NCBI GenBank assembly: GCA_003152555.1
Contig: PMAL01000013.1
Span: 15,421-29,742 of the forward strand
Length of the DNA: 14,322 bases
Source: Acidimicrobiaceae bacterium
GTDB taxonomy: Bacteria > Actinomycetota > Acidimicrobiia > Acidimicrobiales > RAAP-2
Reading direction: 5' to 3'
In this document: one piece after another, positions 1 through 6,439 of the stretch
Numbering within the stretch: position 1 is the stretch's first letter
How the letters are laid out: the number at the start of each line of letters is the position of its first letter
Program-made: the position numbers and the translations under genes
Notes under the pieces: generated by a model
Told to the model about the DNA's origin: nothing
What the model saw: the letters and a program-made list of their open reading frames with translations, nothing else
Databases searched by the model: none

Positions 1-2829
1 AGCTACATCGCGAAGAACCGGGTGACGGCCTTCAACACCCCGGAAGAGGCCGCCGCCGCGGTGGCAACGAAGTACTTTGACGCTGTACAGGCCCACGGTT
101 CATTGGTAGGGGCTGCCCTCGTCACTGCTAAGTCCAATACCGAGATCAACCTCCTCGACAAGGCCATTATTACGAAGCTCGTGGAGCAGGGCCAGCTGGA
201 CCTCAATGCCAGTGTCGATTTTGGCCGACGCAATTACCTCATTGGTCAGCGCCTCGTCTCACGCAAAGTCGATTGGTCCTTGGACATTCTGAACGGCCAG
301 TTGGGGACCGTGGAGGGTGTCGAGGTGGCCGTAAGCAAGTGGGATGTCGCGCTCTCGTGCCCGAGCCCCTACTTCACCAAACGGACGTTTGGTGCGGAGA
401 CGGCCGTCGGAGAAACGGTAGCGACAAACTTCAACCCGAAACAGGTGAAGAAGGAACGCCGTAACGCCGCCGCCTACCTCGCCAAGCAGGAAGAGTTGCT
501 TCGTGGTGCACGCTTGCGACAGCATGACGCCGAGACCGGTGCAGCCGCACGGGCCGAACGGGCCGATGCTCGCGCCGCGAAGATGCAGGCCGCAAAGGCC
601 TCGCTCTCTGAGAAGCAGAAGGTGGCGGGCCAGGCCAAGCGCCGTGCCGCCGAGTTGCGGGCATCCACTTCCGCGCCTCGCCAGTGGGAGGCCGTCCGTC
701 GGGCCGAGGATGAACTGACGAGGAGAGAGAACGCGGTGGCGCGCGCCAAAGCACAGGTATCCACCATCACCTCTATGGCTGCTCGCCCGGCGCGCACCGC
801 GGCCCCGCTAAAGGCAAAGGTCCTGGCGGAGAAGGCGGGCCTGACTACGAAGCAGAAGGCGCTGGCGAAGGCCGAAGATCGTCTCGGCAAGCTCAAGGCT
901 TCCGCTTCCTCCTACGGCGAGTGGCAGGCCGTCCTGCGCGCTGAAGATGATCTGGCCGACAAGAGAATCGCGGTAGCGACCTTCGAGGCGAAGCTTCGCT
1001 CGGCGCAGCGCGCGGCGATGGGTCCCGATGCCAAGGTCGCCGCGCTCGAAGAGACGGTTGCGAAAGTACGCGCCTGGTCTGAGTGGGCCGAATCCATTGA
1101 CCCCAAGGGTGGCCCCGTTGAGATGAAGGTGGCGGCGATTGCAGCGAAGCAGGTGGACGAGATGCTCAAGCTCCGCATGGACGATGGTTCGACGCGTTTC
1201 ATACACGCCGAGTTCGCCGATGCTTACTTGGCCTCAGGCTATGTCGTCACCACCCAGCGTGGTCAGGGTGGCGACGCCACGAACGGTATCTCGTACAACG
1301 ACTCTGGGTACGTGGCGAACAGTCGCGGGGAGGATGAGAACGAGATGATCACCGTACTCACCGAACGCCCGCCTGAGGAGATGGCCGCACAGCGCGAGAC
1401 TCTCATTGCCCCCACCATTTGGGCGGCGGGAATCCTCGGACGCGACACGATGGTGGCTGCTCGTCAGGCGGCAGTGGAAAAGCTCGAAGAGGGCAAGAAC
1501 ATTGTTCGTCTCGGCACAGTTGAGAACCTGTCGGTATCGCTCGCCGCGTCGTCGTCCGCCACCGCCAAGTACGCCGCTGGCGAAGCCGCCCAGGCCCACC
1601 TGCTTGGAGAGCGTGCCGTCATTGTGACCAGAAACAGGGAGCAGGCCAACGACCTCAACCTCGCGACAATCGACCAGTTGGTCCAGCGCGGTGGCAAGAC
1701 GGTGCGCCCTGTGCTCCTCGACAGCCGCCTCTGGGTGCGCGGTATGCCGGTCATTGTTCGTGCGAACCTTCACGGTCTCGAAAGGGGACTTACCTACTAC
1801 GTCAGTGCGGTCTCCAAGACCAGCATCTTCGTCGAGATTGATGGCAAGAACGTCGAGGTCCCCGAGACCGCTCTTCACAAGCACATTGACCAGGGCTTCG
1901 CAATCACCGTGGGCCGGGCCGAGGTTCTTGAAGACCCCGTTGATCGCTGCGTCGTAATCGGCTCCGGGCTCAATACGGACGATCTCGCATGGGTGGGCCA
2001 GCAGGCCGTCCCCACTGACCTTCTTCTCTACGACTGCGACGTAGCGGCCAAACGCATTCGTGCGGCCGATGTTCGTGCTCACGTGATGAAGGGCATGGCC
2101 CGCGACACTCTCGTGAGCAACGGCAAGCGCAGCGTCACCTACGTGCTTGACAAGAAGGGCAAGGAGCGGATCTTGAAAGGGGAGGAGCTCGGCATTGCGA
2201 GCCTCCAGACCGAGGTGCACCTTGCCGCTACCAATCTGAACGCAGTCCGCTACTTGGAGCCACGCGTGGTGGCTGTTCGTGACATTGAGGCTCAGATGAT
2301 CGAGCTTCGAAAGATCGAAGACGAGCAGGTGGACAACAGTAAGGAGCGTGAGACTGAAGAGGATCGTGAGGACGCGGTGGCGGGACTCGAAGGCACGCGG
2401 ATCAAGCTGGCTTCACTACAAGAGCGCCTCGGCCTTCTCACCAATACCACCATCCCTAATGACGACCCCGCGGTCGCGGCGGAGTTGGCGGAAAGCACTG
2501 CTCGTCACGCAGTCGATGAGCAGCGTCTGGCTGAGGCATCTCGCCAGCTGAAGCGCTACACCGAGGTCCGGGTCTCGCTTGCACTGAAGAATCCGAAGCC
2601 CTACCACGACCTAATCGAGATCGACCCCGAACTCGACGCGGCAGAGGCTCAGGAGAAGCGACTCGAGGCCCTGGTCATCGTCGAGGAGTTTCGGGCAAAG
2701 TTTGCCATCAGTGACATGGACACACTTCTCGGGCCCGCGCCGGCCTTCGGTGTTGAGCTCGAGGAGTGGGCCGCAGCTCACCGTGCTCTCAGTGTCGTGT
2801 CCGGCATCGCGGAGACCATGGAGTTTTAG
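1..2829 (+). CDS. MOBF-type relaxase-helicase (TraA/TrwC-like), C-terminal part, 5' end outside window
   Basis: The frame is open from base 1 (S-Y-I-A-K...), so the GTG at 22 is probably internal and the relaxase domain and Walker motifs lie upstream of the window. Residues are counted from that GTG. About 30-100 read like the 2A lobe of a RecD-type helicase (ALVTAKSNTEINLLDKAI, then DILNGQLGTVEGV). Residues 140-385 are highly charged coiled coil with a 79-residue tandem repeat. Motif V (GYVVTTQRGQGGDAT, 407-420) and motif VI (YVANSRGEDEN, 430-440) follow. A second, degenerate copy of the same lobe lies at 532-660, then coiled coil, then a TraA-style tail (EEFRAKFAISDMDTLLGPAP, 888-907). Known role of the family: nicking and unwinding plasmid DNA during conjugation. 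The class is fairly sure; the two-lobe reading is my inference. Confidence 0.75.
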   Translation, partial: SYIAKNRVTAFNTPEEAAAAVATKYFDAVQAHGSLVGAALVTAKSNTEINLLDKAIITKLVEQGQLDLNASVDFGRRNYLIGQRLVSRKVDWSLDILNGQLGTVEGVEVAVSKWDVALSCPSPYFTKRTFGAETAVGETVATNFNPKQVKKERRNAAAYLAKQEELLRGARLRQHDAETGAAARAERADARAAKMQAAKASLSEKQKVAGQAKRRAAELRASTSAPRQWEAVRRAEDELTRRENAVARAKAQVSTITSMAARPARTAAPLKAKVLAEKAGLTTKQKALAKAEDRLGKLKASASSYGEWQAVLRAEDDLADKRIAVATFEAKLRSAQRAAMGPDAKVAALEETVAKVRAWSEWAESIDPKGGPVEMKVAAIAAKQVDEMLKLRMDDGSTRFIHAEFADAYLASGYVVTTQRGQGGDATNGISYNDSGYVANSRGEDENEMITVLTERPPEEMAAQRETLIAPTIWAAGILGRDTMVAARQAAVEKLEEGKNIVRLGTVENLSVSLAASSSATAKYAAGEAAQAHLLGERAVIVTRNREQANDLNLATIDQLVQRGGKTVRPVLLDSRLWVRGMPVIVRANLHGLERGLTYYVSAVSKTSIFVEIDGKNVEVPETALHKHIDQGFAITVGRAEVLEDPVDRCVVIGSGLNTDDLAWVGQQAVPTDLLLYDCDVAAKRIRAADVRAHVMKGMARDTLVSNGKRSVTYVLDKKGKERILKGEELGIASLQTEVHLAATNLNAVRYLEPRVVAVRDIEAQMIELRKIEDEQVDNSKERETEEDREDAVAGLEGTRIKLASLQERLGLLTNTTIPNDDPAVAAELAESTARHAVDEQRLAEASRQLKRYTEVRVSLALKNPKPYHDLIEIDPELDAAEAQEKRLEALVIVEEFRAKFAISDMDTLLGPAPAFGVELEEWAAAHRALSVVSGIAETMEF
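595..1035 (+). repeat. 79-codon tandem repeat inside the relaxase coiled coil
   Basis: Two consecutive copies of a 79-residue unit start at residues 192 (KASLSEKQK) and 271 (KAGLTTKQK). They share the landmark QWEAVRRAEDEL / EWQAVLRAEDDL at the same offset. By eye about 29 of 65 aligned residues are identical, so this is an old in-frame duplication. It lengthens the helical insertion between the helicase barrel and motif V. Confidence 0.7.
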
Positions 2830-2834
2830 AACCT

Positions 2835-2853
2835 CGTGTATTCGTAGTACACG
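2835..2853 (+). other. small hairpin just after the relaxase stop
   Basis: CGTGTA (2835-2840) and TACACG (2848-2853) form a perfect 6-bp stem with a 7-base loop, six bases after the TAG. No T-tract follows, so it is more likely an mRNA processing or stability element, or chance, than a terminator. Confidence 0.3.
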
Positions 2854-2871
2854 CCAGCACAGTTCGAACCG

Positions 2872-2903
2872 ACGACCCTGGAAGGGCCGGGTCGTGAGGA
2901 GAA
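2872..2903 (+). promoter_or_regulatory. hairpin abutting a strong ribosome binding site
   Basis: ACGACCC (2872-2878) pairs perfectly with GGGTCGT (2889-2895) around a 10-base loop. The Shine-Dalgarno AGGAGAA (2897-2903) follows at once, 6 bases before the ATG at 2910. The stem stops just short of the Shine-Dalgarno, so it may set ribosome access or protect a processed 5' end. The strong site supports the short gene downstream. Confidence 0.45.
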
Positions 2904-2909
2904 CGCGCC

Positions 2910-3152
2910 ATGCCTAAGTACCCAGAACCGAGCGCCCACTTCACGAGGAAGTGGGACGAGCTCAATCACATGATCTTTGAGACCGACTTGGCCGGCCACA
3001 CATGGCAGTGGACCCGTGACAGCAAGGGTCGCTGGCTGACCGAGACGGGCCCGGACGCGCGCGTATGGACTCGCACCTACCAGGGCGGTACGTACGTCGA
3101 GACTGATCCCGACGGTTTGGTGTGGATCAGTATCGCTGCTGCGTGGTCGTGA
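2910..3152 (+). CDS. small tryptophan-rich beta-repeat protein, function unknown
   Basis: This 80-residue protein has a good Shine-Dalgarno (AGGAG, about 8 bases upstream) and lies 80 bases after the relaxase, probably in the same transcript. I do not recognise the family. From residue 24 it is built of three units of about 20 residues, starting ETDLAGHTWQW (24), ETGPDARVWTR (45) and ETDPDGLVWIS (64). Each is an acidic turn followed by a Trp-containing strand, which suggests a small curled beta sheet or WG/beta-hairpin-like repeat. There is no signal peptide or membrane segment, so it should be cytoplasmic. The charged N-terminus (FTRKWDELNHMIF) is probably a short helix. Small genes beside relaxases often encode accessory or regulatory factors, but nothing here proves that. 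A real gene is likely; its function is open. Confidence 0.65.
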   Translation: MPKYPEPSAHFTRKWDELNHMIFETDLAGHTWQWTRDSKGRWLTETGPDARVWTRTYQGGTYVETDPDGLVWISIAAAWS

Positions 3153-3280
3153 CCGATCTTCCTCACTTCGTCGTGAGCACCGCGGCGGTTGTGGTGTAGC
3201 GGTCCTGATCCCTGATCCGAATAATGGCAGCTGAGCGGTGGCAATCAATCTCGAATTTGCCCTTTCTTTGCGTGCGCCAA

Positions 3281-3330
3281 TGGATCCTCACCGGACGGTT
3301 ACTCATGACCGTTAAACGAAGGAGGATCCA
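3281..3330 (+). promoter_or_regulatory. nested hairpin sequestering the Shine-Dalgarno of the ArdC-like gene
   Basis: TGGATCCTC (3281-3289) is the exact reverse complement of GAGGATCCA (3322-3330), which holds most of the Shine-Dalgarno AAGGAGG (3319-3325) and ends one base before the ATG. Inside lies a second hairpin: ACGGTTA (3295-3301) with TGACCGT (3306-3312, one G-T pair) and a 4-base loop. In the folded mRNA the ribosome site would be masked, so this is a candidate translational switch. The two arms also make two GGATCC sites. Confidence 0.5.
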
Positions 3331-5241
3331 ATGACTGATCTCGAGCACTTTGAGGCGTTAGTCGAAAATGCCCGTTGGGACTATGCCAAGGCGCTGAAGT
3401 CTTACGCTCCTGGAGCCGTAGAGCTCTTTCGCACGTACTGGGAGCTTCAACGCGACTACAACTACGCGTGGACAGCGGACGCACGTGAGCGTTTGGAGGT
3501 CGCTCACTCTCAGGCGGAGGGCGTGCAGGCACCGGATGGCGGCGTACTCATGCAGGTTCTGGACGAGGAGTACAACGAAGAGGGATTGATGCTCAAGTAC
3601 TTCGTCGATCGCGCGGAGGAAGCAGGTCTCACCCCGGGCCTCACCGAGGACGACTTCTGGCAGATCGTTGCTGGCGACGGTTACTTAGAGACCCGGTGGG
3701 TTGCCAAAGAGACACCGAGTGAAGCGCTGGAGCAGATCAACGCCTTGCTGTTGGGGGCTGAGTCGATCCACGAATTGGCTGCACCTTCTCCGACGGCCCC
3801 GCTTGATTCCATTGACGTTGTTGTCGATGTCACGGAAGCGCCTGTACCCACACCCGTAAAGGGCGGTCGTCGCAACATCGAGGATGAAATCGCTCGGATC
3901 TTCATCGAGCAGCTCGAGGCGGGCGTGGCCCCGTGGCACAAGCCCTGGGCCACGACCGGAGGACACTTGCCTCTCTCAATGTCCACGGCGAAGGCTTATC
4001 GAGGCACGAACTCCATGCTCCTTGGCGTCGGCGCCATGGATGCGGGTTACACGAGTCCGTTTTGGGGCACCTTCAATCAGATTAGAGAGTTGGGAGGCTC
4101 CGTGAACAAGGGTGAGCACGGGACGATGATTATCTTCTACAAGGGATTGACGCGGGAGGAGGCCACTGAGGACAGCGAGACCACAAAGGAGCGTAAGGGG
4201 GCCGTCTTGAAGGCCTACAAAGTGTTCAACGCCTGTCAGACGACTGGCCTTCCCGAGAAGTTCCTCGCCGTCGAGCCTGACACCCGCACGGAGTTCGAGC
4301 GGATTGCTGAAGCAGAGACGGTGGTTGAGGAGTATCTGGCAAACGGCGGGCCGAAGTTGGTGCACGGCTCGGACCGGGCCTACTACAGCCCAAGTTCGGA
4401 TCGGGTGGTCATGCCTGAGCTCGGCACTTTCGAAACCCGTGAGCACTACTACTCGACGCTCTTCCATGAACTCGGGCACTCCACGGGACACGAGAGTCGC
4501 CTCGGTCGCGAGGGCGTCGTCGAGGGTCACCGCTTTGGCGACGAGTTTTATTCGAAGGAGGAGTTGATCGCGGAAATGACAGCCGCCATATCCTGCGCCT
4601 ACCTGGGACTTGACCAGTCTGCAACAGTTCCGAACTCTGCTTCGTATCTTGGTCATTGGGTGAGCAAGATTCGTGAAGACCCTTCGATCCTCATGAAGTC
4701 TGCCGCTGGCGCGCAGAAGGCCTGTGACGCCATCGGCGTGAGCGCAGTTCGCGAGCTCGCTGTAAGCGAAGAGGTTGAGGCCACGCCTGAGGTTGCCGTT
4801 GCTTCAACCGAGGAGCAGCCCGCGGCCTCCGTTCCTTCTTTGGCCGAACGCGAATCGTCGATCCGAAACCTTCAGCGCTACGTGCGGTTGGCCGGGAGCG
4901 AGGAGCCGGAGGCTCTTGCCGAAGGGGTCATCACTGACGAGATGTGCCAGCTCCGCTCGGAGCTCGCGGTGGTTACTGCCGAGGGCGGCGACACGGTGGC
5001 TATCGACGGAGCCCTTGAGGCGGCTCAGCGCAAGCTCGACATCCTGACCGGACGTACACCGAACCTCATCGCGTCCAACCATTTTTGCAGCGCGGCGAAC
5101 AAGGAGCACGCTGACGATGCTGCACGACTGGAGGAGGAGCAGGCGGTGCTGGAAGCGTACCGGGCCTCTGTTCTCGACGAGTTAAGTGCAACTCCGGAGC
5201 TCTCGCCCGAGGTGGCGCCCAACGTTGGTATCTCGCGCTGA
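3331..5241 (+). CDS. ArdC-like antirestriction protein (ssDNA-binding + zinc peptidase domains) with extra terminal domains
   Basis: The 636-residue protein contains an ArdC core. An ssDNA-binding N-domain (DUF1738 type) spans about 181-306 (RNIEDEIARIFIEQLEAG, PWHKPW, NACQTTGLP). A zincin-like peptidase domain spans about 320-470, with HELGH at 379-383 and a downstream EELIAE (410-415) that can supply the third zinc ligand. Family role: ArdC-type proteins bind transferred single-stranded DNA and protect it from host restriction in the cytoplasm. It starts at an ATG with AAGGAGG at ideal spacing. Unusually, about 180 residues precede the core (WDYAKALKSYAPGAVELFRT, 16-35) and about 165 follow it (QRKLDILTGR, 566-575; RLEEEQAVLEAYR, 599-611), giving a protein about twice the usual ArdC length. 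The position next to the relaxase fits a role during plasmid entry. The core call is confident; the flanking domains are unassigned. Confidence 0.88.
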   Translation: MTDLEHFEALVENARWDYAKALKSYAPGAVELFRTYWELQRDYNYAWTADARERLEVAHSQAEGVQAPDGGVLMQVLDEEYNEEGLMLKYFVDRAEEAGLTPGLTEDDFWQIVAGDGYLETRWVAKETPSEALEQINALLLGAESIHELAAPSPTAPLDSIDVVVDVTEAPVPTPVKGGRRNIEDEIARIFIEQLEAGVAPWHKPWATTGGHLPLSMSTAKAYRGTNSMLLGVGAMDAGYTSPFWGTFNQIRELGGSVNKGEHGTMIIFYKGLTREEATEDSETTKERKGAVLKAYKVFNACQTTGLPEKFLAVEPDTRTEFERIAEAETVVEEYLANGGPKLVHGSDRAYYSPSSDRVVMPELGTFETREHYYSTLFHELGHSTGHESRLGREGVVEGHRFGDEFYSKEELIAEMTAAISCAYLGLDQSATVPNSASYLGHWVSKIREDPSILMKSAAGAQKACDAIGVSAVRELAVSEEVEATPEVAVASTEEQPAASVPSLAERESSIRNLQRYVRLAGSEEPEALAEGVITDEMCQLRSELAVVTAEGGDTVAIDGALEAAQRKLDILTGRTPNLIASNHFCSAANKEHADDAARLEEEQAVLEAYRASVLDELSATPELSPEVAPNVGISR

Positions 5242-5276
5242 TTAGCGGGCCACTCTCATTTGGGACACCAATAACG

Positions 5277-5354
5277 ATGAATGAGCAAGCACCGACAAAG
5301 TTGGCTGAATTACAGTTGTTCAGGGACCACAGCCATCAGCGCTGGCCATTTTGA
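5277..5354 (+). CDS. possible 25-residue leader peptide
   Basis: ATG at 5277 opens a 25-codon frame (MNEQAPTKLAELQLFRDHSH...) whose TGA at 5352-5354 touches the Shine-Dalgarno (AAGGAG, 5354-5359) of the next gene. Ribosomes finishing it would sit on the next start, a geometry typical of translational coupling. Its own ribosome site is poor (GGGA about 12 bases upstream) and the composition is AT-richer than neighbours, so it may be chance. Confidence 0.25.
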   Translation: MNEQAPTKLAELQLFRDHSHQRWPF

Positions 5355-5363
5355 AGGAGTATC

Positions 5364-5645
5364 ATGCCAAAGAAAAAGGCTCGCCCATTGAACATCGTTG
5401 CGGCAGAGTGTCCCGCGATTGATGCTGAAGTAGCTCATCAGGTTGTGTGCATTGTTCGTGACGCTAATGTGCCATTTGATCAGCAAGAATTAGATGTAGC
5501 CTTTGCCCAGGTCAAAAGTGAGCTCCGCCCCATCGTAGGGAAAGCCGCTGATGAACTGACTGTGGCCCTCTTTGTTTTTCTGGACAATACTGAACAGTAT
5601 TCCATTGCGTACTCGTACTTGGTGCACGATGAGTTAGGTAGTTGA
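5364..5645 (+). CDS. hypothetical 93-residue protein
   Basis: ATG at 5364 has a good Shine-Dalgarno (AAGGAG, 4 bases away). I do not recognise the 93-residue product. It begins with a basic stretch (MPKKKARP), then appears helical (AEVAHQVVCIVRDANVPFDQ, then QELDVAFAQVKSEL) and ends in a hydrophobic helix (ADELTVALFVFLDNTEQYSI). The hydrophobic part is too interrupted for a confident membrane segment. Wobble positions are clearly more AT-rich than in the ArdC-like gene 120 bases upstream, which hints at a separate origin. A convincing intrinsic terminator follows within 10 bases, so this is the last gene of the transcript. The ribosome site and terminator support a real gene; no function can be given. 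Confidence 0.6.
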   Translation: MPKKKARPLNIVAAECPAIDAEVAHQVVCIVRDANVPFDQQELDVAFAQVKSELRPIVGKAADELTVALFVFLDNTEQYSIAYSYLVHDELGS

Positions 5646-5651
5646 GAATTG

Positions 5652-5688
5652 AAGTTGGCGCTTGTCGCCTCAGCTTGGCGCCAATTTT
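5652..5688 (+). terminator. intrinsic terminator after the 93-residue gene
   Basis: TTGGCGC (5655-5661) pairs perfectly with GCGCCAA (5678-5684). The stem can extend through A-T and G-T pairs into the T-tract TTTT (5685-5688), which is followed by AATT. It lies 6 bases after the stop codon at 5645. The 16-base loop is somewhat large, but the GC-rich stem followed directly by Ts fits Rho-independent termination. Confidence 0.65.
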
Positions 5689-6019
5689 AATTCCGGAAAA
5701 TGAACATAGCCGTCCCCCTTCACCCTAAGCATGAGATGGGTGATCAACCAAAGTTTCGAGATGCCGTGTAGTGCACGAGAATCCACCCAATCTATCTAAT
5801 TTGTGATCTCACTCAGAAAGTAGAGGGAGGCGCGGGGACTTCACGATTCAACAGCCGTCTTGCACGGGAGTCACACGCGGTCAGACGGACGCCAGCGTCT
5901 TCGCGATGCAGGGTGACCGGCAGGTTAGTTCACTCAGTTACTCGCCCGATGATGGACAGGCTCACATCCGGTAAGTCGAGACCGAACCTGCCTGCCAGGA
6001 CCTCGACATCGCCGCCGCG
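5689..6019. other. about 330 bases with no convincing gene
   Basis: No frame here combines a start, a ribosome site and protein-like composition. The only structure is a 6-bp inverted repeat, TCACCC (5720-5725) with GGGTGA (5738-5743). The last 45 bases are in frame with the next gene and read ETEPACQDLDIAAA before its ATG, so it may once have extended further upstream; the first in-frame stop is at 5972-5974. Confidence 0.5.
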
Positions 6020-6439
6020 ATGTTCCAGGCATTGGCCGTCCGTCAGTATGAGCTCAACCACCTTCGGCAAGCTCAACGTACTAACCGGTCGGGAGAAGAC
6101 ATACTGCTACGCATGAGCTTGTCGCGCCAGGCGCAGCTCGACTACATCAATGACGCCCCCAAACTGGCGCAGGCGCAGGAGGAGCTGGAGAAGTATCGGG
6201 AGGCGACCCTGGAGTCGCTGACCGTAGCCCCCGCGCCCTGGCAGTACGCCGTTGCTGAGAAGTACGGACCCGACGCCCTCATTCGAACTTGGGAGTGGCG
6301 TGCCCGCTACAACGTTGTCGATCAGGACGAGCCCTTTGGAGACGATGAAATGATCGAACAGCAGCAGAAAGAGCGCCACCTCCTTCTTGGTCGCTTCGCC
6401 GACGGCGCCATCGAGCAGAGCTTTCAACTGGGGCGATGA
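6020..6439 (+). CDS. coiled-coil protein resembling ArdC/relaxase terminal segments; probably a degenerate copy
   Basis: This frame gives 139 residues from ATG 6020; an alternative start is ATG 6113. Neither has a good ribosome site. Residues 48-73 (KLAQAQEELEKYREATLESL, then TVAPAP) align with the C-terminus of the ArdC-like protein (RLEEEQAVLEAYRASVLDEL, then SATPEL). The following part (WQYAVAEKYGPDALIRTWEW) recalls that protein's N-terminus (WDYAKALKSYAPGAVELFRT). It also matches the relaxase tail in layout (LKRYTEVRVSLALKNPKP, then EEFRAKFAISD). DNA similarity to the ArdC gene continues upstream of about 6090 but in another frame, as if one base had been lost. The TGA overlaps the next gene's ATG (ATGA), so the pair is probably co-translated. 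It may be expressed but truncated; its function is unknown. Confidence 0.5.
   Translation: MFQALAVRQYELNHLRQAQRTNRSGEDILLRMSLSRQAQLDYINDAPKLAQAQEELEKYREATLESLTVAPAPWQYAVAEKYGPDALIRTWEWRARYNVVDQDEPFGDDEMIEQQQKERHLLLGRFADGAIEQSFQLGR

Noticed and set aside
1234..2220. Long minus-strand open frame (328 codons) opposite the relaxase
   Set aside because: It mirrors the high wobble GC of the plus-strand gene, has no family motifs, and the plus strand carries recognisable helicase motifs across the same bases.
2855..2895. tRNA-like T-loop on the minus strand (GGTTCGAAC near 2862-2870)
   Set aside because: The bases flanking the loop do not form a 5-bp T-stem, and no anticodon or acceptor arm fits.
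3281..3330. Two GGATCC sites flanking the ArdC leader, as a restriction-linked signal
   Set aside because: They are a necessary result of the inverted repeat around the Shine-Dalgarno. Two sites alone are not evidence of selection.
3976..4656. Minus-strand open frame opposite the ArdC core
   Set aside because: The plus strand encodes the ArdC motifs including HELGH here. The antisense product shows no recognisable domain.
5689..6019. oriT or replication origin in the gene-free stretch
   Set aside because: No iterons, DnaA-like boxes or nic-type inverted repeats stand out. Only one 6-bp inverted repeat is present, and an oriT usually lies near the relaxase start, which is outside the window.
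5913..6116. Plus-strand open frame of 67 codons before the 139-residue gene
   Set aside because: Its composition is not protein-like except for the FGKLNVLTGR stretch, which is better explained as the shifted end of an ArdC-related copy.
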